Positions 44,625-56,565 of a stretch of DNA of 64,000 nt are shown piece by piece. The translations under genes were made by a program, and so were the position numbers. Every line of letters begins with the position of its first letter. Position 1 is the first letter of the stretch. This stretch comes from Phragmites australis (Eukaryota; Streptophyta; Magnoliopsida; Poales; Poaceae). Below the pieces are notes generated by a model that did not search any database, was not told where the DNA came from, and saw only the letters and a list, made by a program, of their open reading frames with translations. The stretch is taken from assembly GCF_958298935.1 (NCBI RefSeq), contig NC_084922.1, positions 3,474,501-3,538,500 on the forward strand, written 5' to 3'.

Positions 44625-44714
44625 TACTAATATATATACTAATTTTTTTGCAAAAATATTTTGGTGTACATCTGTACACGCATGCTACAACGTGTGCCCG
44701 CCCCTGTCTGCACG

Positions 44715-45180
44715 ACCAACCAGACCCGTCTTGGATGTTGGTACCAGTACCAGCAGGGTCACTGTTGCTCCTATAACAGAGTGTGGATTATGCGATTATT
44801 CCTGAGCTAGAGTGGAGCAGTAAAACTCTGACGCCTGTTTCTTTTTCCCGTCGGGCCAGTCCATTTCTCCACACATGTGGCTCAGCCTAGCCCGCTACTC
44901 CCTCCTTTTCTTCATCTCGCTGACAATCCAGGCCCATCTATCAGCTCCTTCCTCTTCCATCAGTTTCCGCGCCACGCCTCAACCGCCGTTAGAACGATCG
45001 TTGTCAGAGGCGACCAAGCAAGAGGCGTCCTCGATCGAGCCTGGGCACGACAAGTCTGCACCTGCGGTAGATCTTGTATGCTGCTATTTGCGGCGCGCAC
45101 ACGATATTCTTTAGTAAAAGGCGAAAGAATAGTTCGCTTTGTGCTCACAGCGCAACTGCGTGTAGCATACCCCTATTTTT
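44715..45180. other. Flank between the hAT-like element and the copia fragment
   Basis: Overlapping open frames on the + strand (44875-45203) carry no recognisable domain. The sequence is GC-moderate and I see no supported gene. Confidence 0.35.
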
Positions 45181-45253
45181 GGAGGGGGGCTTGGCGTCCC
45201 TGATCACGCTCCAGCAGCGCATGCACCTTTTGCAACAAACCGACCTACAACAA

Positions 45254-46794
45254 TTAAGGGATCGATGACATCCTAAGAGGGGAGGGGGTGAATTAGAACA
45301 CTTAAAAAACTAACATAAACTAATTAGCTCTAAAAACTTTACAAGATAAATATATATCAATTTCTATCTAAATATGCTCTAGATTTATCTAGTGTGTCTA
45401 CTCTACCGAACAAAGAGATTTACAACATATAGCCAATCGAAGCAAACTACTCTAGGAAGAAGTTAAATTTCAAGTATTTAAATACGGAAGCATAAAGACG
45501 ATAGAAAAAACAAACTCAGCACAAAGGATTTTTATCCCTTGGTATCAATGGTATGAATGACACCTCTAGTCTATATTGGAGCTTCATCAAGGATATGCTC
45601 TCAGTCGGCACTTAGTCACGACTCTTGAGCCACTAAGGCAAGGTCTCAAGCCGGATGAGCCACTAAGCCACCAAGGTAAGGTCTCACATCTAGCCTCTCT
45701 TCCAATTTTTTGCCGTCGTGATCACTTCGGAGCTTGAGCCACCAAGGTAAGGGTCTCCGCATCCCCACACACATGCCTTACCACCGCTTCACACCAAGTC
45801 GGAGAGTCAATAAGCTTGAGCAACTCTGGCTTAAGTTTCCGATGAGTCACCAAGACTCTAAGACGTTGGTGTACCTCTTGGTACAAGCTAGGATCACTCC
45901 TTGATCCCCTCTTAAAACCGCAACACCTAGCTACAACTCTCTATAGGCTTATAAGCATTTATCACTCTCTAATCTTATGCTTGATTGCCTTGGATGATCA
46001 CTTTAAGCACTTTTGTGGTTTAGATGTCTTCTCAAGTGTCCAAGGGCTTTCCTGGACTCCAGCATACTCAGACTTTATCAAATGATCGAGTGGAGGGGTA
46101 TTTATAGCCTCAACCTCGCAGACTAGCTGTTGCTCCAACATTCACATTTTTTTGTACTCACCGGATGATCCGACATGTGCAACATTACAAGTGCCGGATC
46201 ATCCGATATGTACTCCCTAAAAACTAGTCGTTGGAACTAGCCATTGGAACTCCACCTTTTTGTGAACATCGGAAGGTCCGGCGTAATATCCTCTTTGAAC
46301 GTCAGAACATCCGGCATGCATAAGATGCCAACCGAGCCATGTGCAATCTTTCTGTACAAAATAGTCCAGCATGTTTATTTTGTGAATGTCAGAACATTCA
46401 GTGTGTTCATTTTTGTGAGTGTTGGAGTATGTTAATTGTGAACGCTGGAAGGTCTGGCATGTACAATTTTCAGCTGATAAATGATTCGTATTTCGGGCAT
46501 AACTTTTCGCTCCGAACTCCAATTTTGATGATCTTGGGCTCACTGGAAAGATTGTGAAGTGCTCTACATGATTGTACATAAATTCATACTATTTGATCAT
46601 ATTAAAAATAGACAAATTCGATTCATTCCTCTCTTTGTCTCGATTTCGGTGGCTTCCCTTTTTTTCATATATAAGACCTACTAAAACATATACTTGATAA
46701 ACATGTTATTTTCATTGACTGTGATATCACTAATCACCAAAATCACATACATGCGATGTTCCGCTACAATCTCGCTAAAGGTATGTTCACTACA
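45254..46794 (-). repeat. 3' LTR of the SIRE-like element
   Basis: 1,541 bp align with 52978-54261. Both include a GTCCTAAGAG/ATCCTAAGAG start, GTGAATTAG, repeated TTGAGCCACCAAGG modules, palindromic CCGGATGATCCG motifs and a shared GATGTTCCGCTACAAT end. This copy keeps about 240 bp (around 45860-46095) that the other has lost. The purine tract TAGGAGAT precedes it on the reverse strand. Confidence 0.85.
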
Positions 46795-47684
46795 ATCTCC
46801 TATTTTTTTTAGTGATTGATGATAACACAACCAAAGCAAGAGGTAAATCGAAAATGATACCAATTGTAAATAGCCGAATGCCTTACCTTTTTGCTTGAAT
46901 GCTTGTTCTTACAACTTAGTCCCTTTATTGTTGTGGCTACAATAGAGATAATCCCCCTTTCTCCATCGCCACTATCTCCTTTGATCGACCATGTAAGAGC
47001 TACAATTCTCCCCCTTTGTCAACCACCATGCCTCTTTACTTTGGTCATTAAAATTCTCCCTCTTTACCAATAATCTCAAAAAGGGTTACAACACATGTTG
47101 AACTCAAGAGAAAATGTTAGAACATTTGGAAGAGAGTTTCATAAACCATGGTCCAATAAAAATAATATCACTTGTAGAAATCCAAATGGTTATGTGGATA
47201 CCAATTGAAGTAAAATAATATGGATCATAATTCATAAAACTCACATAATATGATCTAAACTCCCCCCTATATGTGTGCATACATATGATGAGAACATAAC
47301 ATATGCACAATTAGACAAAATGTAGAGATGGGAAGTTTATGCCATATTATACATGGAGCTAGCTTAAATATATGAATAAATTGACAATGATATCAATTGA
47401 ATCCAATAAATACCGCATACCTCCTGTGACTTGTAGATTACTCTATGAGACTACAAAAGATATCACTTACAACACATGTTAGCCTCAAAATCACAACCTA
47501 TAGGATATGCTCCCCTAAATGAGTGCATACAAGTTTCGAATACTTATGAGAGATGCACTTGTAATTGATGACAATAGAAAATTTATCCTATAAATTAGAC
47601 TCATGGTACACAAAGAAATATTACTTGTAGAAAAATGCCATGAAAAAGTCTATCACTAATAAACTATGTAGGTTGCTCATTAAT

Positions 47685-50668
47685 TGTGGGGAACCATCTA
47701 AATAATATTATAATTAATCATCAGAAGGATCATTATTCATAATCACAACCTCGATGATTAACCAGAATATCATCCCGGTAGTCCCGGCATGTGTTTTGTG
47801 CCCAACGATCGGAACACATGCCTTCCAACATGTACATCACAACATAGCTTAATAAAGAGCGAGTAATAATCTTTTATATTACAAGTATTAAGCATGCAAC
47901 TAATTTCAATAATTTACAAAAAAAAAATGAGCTAGGAGGAGACAAAACCCCTCAACTCCTAACCACAAAAGAACTACGCAGCGGAAAGTTAAACTTAGAA
48001 ACAGCAAAATAGAACGGCGTCACATGCCCTTAGGCACCATCTCAACACGCCACCTTCAGAGTAGGATGCACTACTCTTGCCTGCCACCCTGATCGGCAGG
48101 CACGAAGTAGCCAAAGATAGCCTCTTCTCCAGTAACAGGAATACCTGAAAGCGCAGGCATAAGTACAAAGTTACTCACAAGACTTAAACCATATAGAACA
48201 TATATACATAGCTTGACTCCAAGGATTATGCATTGGTCATTAGCAAGGATGAACCACAGGTTAGATAAAATACATGCACTAAGCATCCTAGACATAAGTG
48301 TGAGCGACTGAAACTTTACCAAAACATATGAAAACTACCCTGCAACTAACAACTGAACAAAAGTAACTGTAAACAATATGTATATCAATAAGCAACAAGT
48401 ACCAACATCACCATCTCCCACATACCGAACCACAAACCATACTCGAAACTCTATGACCGATGCAGATGGACAGAAGCATGCTCATGACTGAGAGCGCGGC
48501 AGTTCGAACTGTTTATACACCCTGTAGGGGATACTCATGGATCCACACGACACAAAGACCATACGGCTTATGCCACTAGCCAAAGTGCACACAAGGGGTT
48601 ACTCGTGACAAACTTTACCAACCAGCCCCAACCGTTTGGATCATGCATCGCTCGGCGCGGCGGTACTAGAACTACTCCCGGAGCAAACTAGTACCGCTAC
48701 AAGCCCGCCCACTCATATCGTCGATGTCTAAGCTAAAAAATCCACAGCTATGAAGGTATTCGGCTTGCCTTACCATTAGATCAGCATGTGGTGAGTAAGG
48801 TAAGTACTAAATCTAACAACACCAATGATCGGTGCTTAACCGACGCAAAGCGGTCTACGATGTCCAGTTTTCCTCTACCGACCTACCCAGGGGAACTCCA
48901 CATCCGGACAGGACAAAACACCATCCTAGCACCACCCACACCTCGTATCGTACTCACCACTCATACAACCATCTCAACTTCAACAAGTGCATGTAATCAT
49001 AAGAAGGCCCTATGCTCGCGAACAACGGGGTGCGCCGTCGTTCAACTTCTACCGAATGACCTAAGCATGGCTAAGCATATAAGTCGAACTCATACCTAGA
49101 CATTGACAACATCTCAAGGCTACAAGGAATGTAAATACACAAGTACTCAAGGTAGAAGAATGCAATCGACATAGGTTCTACCCATTGGTACCCAACTCTG
49201 ACTCACTAAACATGCATACATACATAAGCATATTTCATCAATTTTAGATTTATCCAATTTCACAAGAGGGATCAATGCTTAGTTGCTTGCCTGGATGCAC
49301 TGGCTCAAACAGGTGGGGCGCCTCGGGATCACCCTCGGCCTTTGGAATCGACGGATCAGCGATCTCTAAAAAGGATCAACGTGTGCAATGCAAATGAGTA
49401 TGAATGAAGTGCAAAAAGGCAAGCCACAAAGCCCAACACATGCTATGAGAATCAACGCAATACTAAACGATCTAAATGAAATTCGGAAAATAACAGCCAT
49501 TCGGAGTATCCGGAATGGTTCGGAGTATCCGGGCTCGGACCCTCCGGGTGGCCCTCTGGAAGAGGTGCTTGGTTGCTGCTTTTTATTTGATTGACCCAGA
49601 GTATCCGGGTGAATCCAGAATGTCCGAGTTTCGGAGTATTCGGGCCATCCTCCGGTGAAAGCTCTCAGTTAGCACTATTCAAACTCTACCCGGAACCTTC
49701 GAGTTGGTCCAGACTATCCGGGATATACCGAACACTCCAAGTGAGGTTCCGAACGAAGCTCTCGGCTACACGATCACATAACTACTCGGAGTCTCCAGGT
49801 TTGGCCGGATAATCCGAGTGATACAGACTTGGGTTCTTCACGATTTCCCCCCCAGGTGATTTAACTCATTTTAAAAATCGGTGCTACACAAACGTGCATA
49901 TGCCTTATCCAAGAGAACCTAAACCAAACTCACACCCTAAATCCTAACCAAATTTGAACACAATTCAACGGACGAATTCTACTGAATCCGGAGTATCCGA
50001 GTTAGCTCAGAAAAGTTGTTCTCGATTGGATTTTTGGTTGATTTAAGTTGCGATCTTTTCCAAGCCTAAAGGGAACATGCTAGAGATAATCCAAGAGTAA
50101 TGGAACTTTCTCATCAACTACCGACACGACTCTATAGCTTATTTTTGACCAAAACTCTATTTTTCTCCAAAAAGCTCAAGAATGCCAAGAACTTCAAGAA
50201 CTACTCAATTCTTCTATGAAAATGAAAATGGATTGGATAGATGAGTAGCTCATGAGCTAGAGAATGCAATAGTACCACATGCATACCTTGAATCCTCCAC
50301 CTGAGCTCGGAATTTGGAAGAAAAGAGAGAGTGCTTGAGTGGGAGAGGGAGAGAGGGAGGGGAGCTACTGCTACAGCTTGAGGGACGTGGGAAGTGAGGA
50401 GAGAAGAGAGAGAGGGTAGGTGGGGTGCTGCCCACTTGAGAGAGGGAGTGGGTGGGATGGTGGGGCCACATGTGAGGCCCACATGTTAGAGAAAATGGGT
50501 ACTTTCAATACAACTTCAATTATTTTCTCCCTCAATTTTTTTCTCTCATCCAAATGATTTTTAACGGAGTACATTAGCGCTCCGAATTACCATTACACAA
50601 AAATTAAGCATAATGCTTAAGAAGCATGATTTTGCTTAAAAGCGTGATTAAGAATTTGGGACGTGACA
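47685..50668 (-). mobile_element. Probable solo LTR of a gypsy (Tekay/Del-like) element
   Basis: A 2,984-bp block interrupts the SIRE-like 3' region. On the reverse strand it begins TGTCACGTCCCAAATTC (50668 downwards), a start typical of Del/Tekay LTRs. Its other border is TGTGGGGAACC at 47685. Flanks TTAAT (47680-47684) and TTGAT (50669-50673) match at 4 of 5 positions. Repeated CGGAGTATCCGG motifs (49500-49800) and a GTGGGCCTCACATGTGGCCC block on the reverse strand fit a long LTR. No gag-pol is present. The left border is the weaker one. Confidence 0.5.
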
Positions 50669-50912
50669 TTGATTAGAGAGAAACCTAAGCCACCTACCAT
50701 ATGAAAAACTTACACTAGGCATTCCAATAAATTGAAATTTGCATATGCAATCCTAGACAAGGCAAATGAGCTATATACAAAACAAAATGCATGAACATAA
50801 ATCTAGTTGCCTTTACCTCATTTGCCTTTGAATGGGGGATGTTAGGTATATGATGATAATGATCTTCATCAAAGCACCCAAACTTGTGCACTTGCCTTGC
50901 TTGCTTGAATCT

Positions 50913-52700
50913 TCACTTTATCTTGTAAGCCAAGTCTGCAACTCCCCTTAGCTGATCCATAGGCTTAAAATCTTCTCTGGAACCCAAACTGATTGGGTCC
51001 TTCCATATTGGTGATGACTTTCTTAGCACCCAAATAAGTTGGTTCCAACCCCAATCCTTTCTCTCAACCTTGTGTGCAACTACCTTACCATTATTCTTCT
51101 TCTTGAGCCTGTAGTGGTTGCTCTTGGTCTTTATCGTATAGTTGGGCTTAGTGTAGAGGTTGAGGATCTTGTTGGAGAGGTGTATTGACTTTTTCTTCTT
51201 CTTGATCTCCTTCTTGACTTGTTTGGATTGGAAGGATTTGTGGCCTTTTTGATGACATTTGAAGCATGTCACGGTAAATCCCTTCGCAAGCTTGTTCACC
51301 ATAGTAGAACGGTTATCTTGAGGAGATTGGATATGTTCTTTGCCCTTTAATCTTGCTAAGTCCTTCTGGAGCCTATCCACTTCTTGCTTGAGTTCACCAT
51401 TCTCTTTTGCAATGAAGTCATTGGATGGTTCTACAAAAATATTCTCAACACATATCGCATTGTAAAGCGGTGAGCATGATATATCAATTAAATCATCACA
51501 AGAAGTGAAAACATCTACCTTAGGATTGAAATTAAACAGAGAGGTAGATTGCTTCAAAGAGACCTTAGGTTGAGATTCAATGCACTCAAATTTTGTTTTA
51601 AGCTCTTCATGCTCCTTGTTTAGCAATTCGAACTTGCTCAACAATTTTTTATAATTGAAAACAAAGGTAGCATGAATGTCATTGAGAGCATTGAATTTTT
51701 TAAGTTCTTTAAATTGTTTATTTAATGCTCTTTGTTGCTCACTGATCAAATTAAGAAGTTCTTTTGAGGGATAATCCTCATCGGATTCAATATTACTTAT
51801 ATCGCTTTCCATACCTTTGGCCATGAGGCACTTGTGTGATGACTTGCGCGATGATGATCTTGAGGAAGAGCATCTCTTGGAGGAGTGGGTGGCAAAGTTT
51901 TTATCACTTGAGCTTAAATCTTTATCTTCACTCACCTATCTTTCCATATTTGCAAATGATTCGGCTCTACTCATTATGAGTCTCCCTCTTATTCTTGATA
52001 TTATTCTTCTCTTTATTGATATGATCAATTATTTTGACCAAGTCTTTCATGGAGATTAGATGACCAATCTTGGCATTGATCTTCCTAATGTTCTTCTCCA
52101 CTTGAGAGATGAGCTTGGCTGTTTCGAGATCCATCTCTTTATCGTTCGAGGTGCTTTTCTCATCTTCGCTTGATATTGACTCTTACTCTTGCCTCCTTAT
52201 CTTCGGCTTCATATGTGGGCATGATACTTGCTTGCTTGTGAGAGCAAGATTCTTGCCGTCGGATGAGGAAGAAGCTTCCACCCCCATGTTAATGGTCATC
52301 TCATGGGTAGTGATCTTGCTGAGCACTTACCTTGGAGTCATCCTCTTAATGTCGTTGTTGTCGTAGATGATGGAGACTATCAACTTATACTTCGGAAGAA
52401 AACTTGAAGTATTATTCTCACAACTTTATCATCTTTAATTAGCGTCAAACCTAACCAATTGATCTCATTGACAAGAGTATTCAAACGTGAGTATATGTCA
52501 TTAGTACTTTCATAGGTAAATTGTTTGATATTACTAAGTTTAGAGACTAACGCATGATAATTCTTATTGCGCACATCCTTTGTGCTTTCATATGTCAATG
52601 AGATTGGTCCAAATATCATATACATTAATGAGAGAATAAACACGATTAAATGTATCAACACAAAGAGATAATAAAATGATACTCTTCGCCATAGCATCGA
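50913..52700 (-). pseudogene. SIRE-like gag
   Basis: The upstream part (about 52700-52380) shows the gag core around TYESTNDIYSRLNTLVNEI. The downstream 340-codon frame (51935-50913) is open. It has a Ser-rich start, Glu/Lys-rich coiled-coil segments (ELLNLISEQQRALNKQFKEL) and a zinc knuckle CFKCHQKGHKSFQS. In the knuckle the last Cys of CX2CX4HX4C is Ser, so the finger is probably defective. A Lys-rich tail (KKEIKKKKKS) follows, and the frame stops with no protease. Stops and frameshifts separate the two parts. Confidence 0.75.
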
Positions 52701-52962
52701 ATTGCCTTTCTTTGTTTGTGACTCGAGCTCTCATCCCCTCCTCGGTGACTCTCTAAACATCTAAACCTTTGGCTTGCAAATAGCATTGCATTAGAATTTT
52801 CCGACGGGAAAAGTTTGTGCCGTCAAAGTGTGGAGCACTACTGATATCCATCCCAACCTCAGACGTCACAACTCACTAGGCGGTGAAGCCTAACAGATCA
52901 AAATGAGACAAGGTCTCAAAATGCCACTAGAATGGCGTGTCCTTATGAAAGGTGTGAGCTTC

Positions 52963-52977
52963 GACTCTGATACCAAT
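52963..52977 (-). other. Primer-binding site of the SIRE-like element
   Basis: On the reverse strand TGGTATCAGAGTC follows the LTR end after two bases. TGGTATCAGAGC is the complement of the 3' end of plant initiator Met-tRNA, the usual copia primer. One base differs. Confidence 0.8.
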
Positions 52978-54261
52978 TGAAAGGATCGGTGACGTCCTAA
53001 GAGAGGGGGGGTGAATTAGTACACTTAAAAAATTAACCTAAACTAATTGGCTCCTTTACAAGCTAAACCTATATCAATTTCTATCTAAATGTACTCTAGA
53101 TTTATCTAATGTGTCTACTCTACTAAACAAAGAGATTTGCAACCTATAGTCAATCCTAACAAACTACTCTAGCAAGGTAAATGAGCAAAAATAAATTGTA
53201 AGTATGTAAATACGGAAGCGTAAAGACGGTAGAAAGAGTAAACTCGACACAAGGAATTTATATCTCATGGTTTCGATGGCATGAATGCCATCCCTAGTTC
53301 ATGTTGGAGCTCCACCAAGGATATGCTCCCAGTCGGCACCTGGTCACGGCTCTTGAGCCACCAAGGCAAGATCTCATCTCTAGCTTCTCTTTCGGTATCT
53401 TGCTACCGTGATCACTTCGGAGCTTGAGCCACCAAGGCAAGGATCTTCGTGTCCCCATACACGTGCCTTGCTGCCGCTCCACACCAAGTCGGAGGGTCAA
53501 CAAGGTTGAGCAACTCCGGCTCAAGTTGCCGGCGAGTCACCAAGTGGAGGGGTATTTATAGCCTCAACCTCGTAGACTAGCCGTTACTTCAACGTTCACA
53601 TTTTGTTGACTCACCGGATGATCCGGTGTGTGCAACATTACAAGCACCAAACCATCCGATGTGTACTCCCTAAAAACTAGCCGTTGGAACTTCACCTTTT
53701 TTAGAACACCGGAAGGTCAGGCGTAGTGTCCTCTTTGAACGCCGAAACATCTGGCGTGTATACGATGCCAACCCATCTGCAACCTCTCTGCACAAAATAG
53801 TCCGGCGTGTTCATTTTGTGAACGCCGGAACATCCTACGTGTATATTTTTGTGAACACCAGAGTATTTTTGTGAACGTCGGAGTATTTTAATTGTGAACA
53901 CCAGAAGGTCCGGTGTGTACAATTTTTAGCCAATAAGCGATTCGTATTTCGGGTGTAACTTTTCACTCCAAACTCTGATTTTGATGATCTTGGGCTTTTT
54001 GAAAAGCTTGTGAAGTGCTCTACATGATTGTAAAGAAATCTATCCCATTTGATCATGTCAAAAATACTAAGACAAATCCAGTTCATTCATCTCTTTGTCC
54101 TGACTTCGGTGGCTTCTCTTTTTTTGCATCCATGAGACCTACTAAAGCATATACTTGATAAACATGTTAGTCCCATTGACTATGCTATCATTAATCACCA
54201 AAATCACATACATGCCCTAACGATGTTCCGCTACAATATCCCTAAGGGCATGTTCGCTATA
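52978..54261 (-). repeat. 5' LTR of the SIRE-like element
   Basis: 1,284 bp align with 45254-46794. It is shorter because a block between GAGTCACCAAG and GTGGAGGGGTATTTATAGCC is missing. It contains repeated gene-like modules ending in CCGGCGTG/CCGGTGTG and a TATTTATAG motif. The outer border is followed by AACAA. Confidence 0.85.
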
Positions 54262-54266
54262 AACAA

Positions 54267-55793
54267 GACTTCAAAAAGGTATTCGAAAGCCAAAAGTATA
54301 TACTGATGGCACATTGAGGTATGAAATTTTTATTGTACTGGTGAACCAAGTGACCTTCAAGAAGCACTTAGGAGATAGTAGATGGAAAACAACTATGGAT
54401 AATGAATTTTTGGCTCTTATGAAAAATAAAACTTGGCACTTAGATCCACCAGCTAAAGGGAGAAATATTATTGATTGCAAGTCGGTTTACAAGATGAAGA
54501 AGAAGGCAGATGGAACTATTGATAGATATAAGGTACATCTAGTTGCAAAAGGTTTTAAACAATATTATGGTATTGATTATGAGGATACTTTCATTTCTGT
54601 TGTGAAGGTTGCTACTATTCATCTTGTATTGTCAGTTGTAGTCTCAAGGGGATGGAGTCTACACCAATTAGATGTGCAGAACGCGTTTCTTCATAGTGTT
54701 CTGGAGGAAGAAGTGTATATGCAACGACCGCCAGGCTATGAAAGGAAGTATATGCCTCACTATGTATGTAAGTTAAATAAGGCCTTGTATGGCCTTAAAC
54801 AAGCACCAAGAGCTTGGTATTCGAGGTTGAGTACAAGGTTATAAGAACTTGGGTTTACTCCATCTAAGGTAGATACATCCTTGTTTTTCTACAGTAAGGA
54901 AAAACTCACTATTTTTTGTTCTACTCTATGTGGATGATATTATTGCTGCCAGCTCTTCTTCACATGCGACCTCAGCATTACTTCGAGATCTAGAGAAGGA
55001 CTTTGCACTCAAAGACTTGGGTGATTTATATTACTTTCTTGGAATAGAAGTAAAGAAGACATCATATGGGATTTTGATGACACAAGAGAAGTATGATATG
55101 GAGTTACTCAGGTGAGTAGGTATGCATACATGCAAGGAAGTAAGTACACCTATGTATGTTTTAGAAAGATTATCAATATCAGAAGGAGAGATGTTAGGAC
55201 CAAAGGACTCAACACACTATAGAAGTATAGTTGGTGCTCTTTAGTATCTAACCTTGACATGGCCATATATATCTTTTTCAGTAAACAAAGTGTGTCAGTT
55301 CCTTCATTCTCCCACTTCATCACATCTTATTGTAGTTAAGAGAATTTTGAGATATGTTAAAGGAACCTTGGGTGTTGACTCAGGATTAGCAAGTCATCTT
55401 CCATGTTGGTAAATGCATTCTCAGATACAGACTGGGCTGGTTACCTGAATCACATGAGATCCACCGGGGGCTTTGCTGTATTTCTAGGATCCAATGCGAT
55501 ATTTTGGAGTGCTAGAAAGTAAGTGACCGTATAGTTCATCCTTCAGCAACAACTCATCTTTGGTGTGATAATATTGGTGCTACCAATTTATCGGCTAACC
55601 CTGTTTTTCATGCAAGAACTAAATATATAAAAGTTTGTTATCATTTTGTGAGAGAATGTGTTGCTCGCAAATTACTGGATATTCAGTTTGTGCCAATAGG
55701 AGATTAAGTTGCCGATAGTTTCACCAAGTCTTTATCAGTTTGTCGGTTGATAGAGTTCAGACGCAATCTCAACTTAGGAAGTTAAGATTGAGG
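54267..55793 (+). pseudogene. Copia reverse transcriptase / RNase H remnant
   Basis: The frame 54314-54844 carries the copia reverse transcriptase: [32 protein letters not shown], then [20 protein letters not shown] and [15 protein letters not shown] stop after STRL (54842-54844) and a frameshift precede the active site YVDDII (about 54927-54944). [20 protein letters not shown] follows. RNase H sequence to about 55790 is fragmented, with the end VADSFTKSL in another frame. It is dead. This is the host of the SIRE-like insertion. Confidence 0.8.
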
Positions 55794-55930
55794 AAGGTTG
55801 TTGCAGATATAGCTAGATACATTAGTTTAAATGTTTGGAAATCTAGATCTTGTGTATATTTTAAATATGAAAATATGTATATATTGTATATAAATCCTAA
55901 TTCTTATGTGGCCACACCGACAACTGTTAC

Positions 55931-56565
55931 TAGCCCTATTTAATATGTAGGTGGCTACGGATAAGTACCATACTTGACCTAATTTTACACACTCCGTTCA
56001 CTCGCCTCGCCTCTTGGTGGCCTGCCTTTTACTGCTATTATTTTGGTAGTTGGAGCACGCGTACTGCTCCTGGTGGTCGGTGCAGCTCAGCCACCCTAGC
56101 ACGTACTGCTCGTTCAGCTGTGCTGGCTTGCCTTCTTGTATGGTTCGCAAGTAAAAAAATAATAGAAAGTTCACATCTCTGTGGCCTGAGCTGCTCTGTC
56201 CTGGGAAATTCGTCTGACGTACCACTGCAAGCTATGCGAAGTGAGTGAGATATTTTAGTTACTGTAGTGCAGTGCAGGGAGAAGGGGCCGGGACGACGGG
56301 TCCTGGCCTCTTCGTCCCTGTCGCGCTAAATGCTGCCATTAACTCACTGCTAGCTGCTGGTCAGGCACTGAGCCGTGGCGGTGAGCCCCATTTATAATTT
56401 ATAAATGCGTATCTGCGTGTATCTCGTCCGGCAAGACTGGCCATGCTTGCTTCAATTCTTGCTGAGGACGAGGCTGCCCGATTGATCTTGCAAGGCTACT
56501 GATCAGGGGCTCACCTCCCCTGTTCTTGCAAAGATTTGATTTTTTTTTTTTTTGGCTCGGATCGG
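55931..56565. other. Upstream region of the NPF6.1-like gene
   Basis: No coding frame with a recognisable domain is seen. CATTTATAATTTATAAATGCG (around 56389-56409) contains a TATAAAT box about 160 bp before the start codon, and a 15-base poly-T run lies at 56540-56553. The region is likely promoter and 5' leader. Confidence 0.4.

Larger units (their letters stand above)
30774..44706. mobile_element. hAT-like non-autonomous element carrying gene fragments, split by a gypsy insertion
   Basis: The left end is CAGTGATGGGTCC (30774-30786). The right end, inverted, is CAGGGGCGGGCAC (44694-44706). Both fit the hAT pattern CARNG and match at 8 of 13 positions, and inner GTGTACA motifs occur on both sides. 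The flanks TCTGTACG (30766-30773) and TCTGCACG (44707-44714) match at 7 of 8 positions, an 8-bp target duplication. Without the gypsy insertion and its extra 5 bp the element is about 1.65 kb. It carries intron-containing GCP3 pieces on the - strand and a GC-rich segment with a TATA-like box. No transposase is present. Confidence 0.65.
45254..54261 (-). mobile_element. SIRE-like Ty1/copia element without pol, reverse orientation
   Basis: LTRs lie at 45254-46794 and 52978-54261. They are flanked outside by perfect AACAA target duplications (45249-45253 and 54262-54266). Next to the right-hand LTR, the reverse strand reads TGGTATCAGAGTC (52963-52975), an initiator-Met-tRNA primer site, so the element runs right to left. 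A gag gene is present, but no integrase, reverse transcriptase or RNase H is found between gag and the left LTR. A probable solo LTR (47685-50668) is inserted in the 3' untranslated part. Confidence 0.85.
45181..55930 (+). mobile_element. Ty1/copia fragment, split by a SIRE-like insertion
   Basis: Copia pol sequence continues on the + strand to the right of 54261. A short stretch just left of 45254 reads in the same frame across the duplicated AACAA, in the linker that usually precedes the reverse transcriptase. The 5' half (gag, integrase) is missing. The 3' end has a purine tract near 55790 (TTGAGGAAGG) and LTR-like A/T-rich sequence to about 55930 with a TATATAAA motif. The left boundary near 45181 is approximate. 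Confidence 0.55.

Noticed and set aside
47685..50668. Considered as pol-derived internal sequence of the SIRE-like element
   Set aside because: No integrase or reverse transcriptase motif occurs in either strand, and the borders and repeated palindromes fit an LTR instead.
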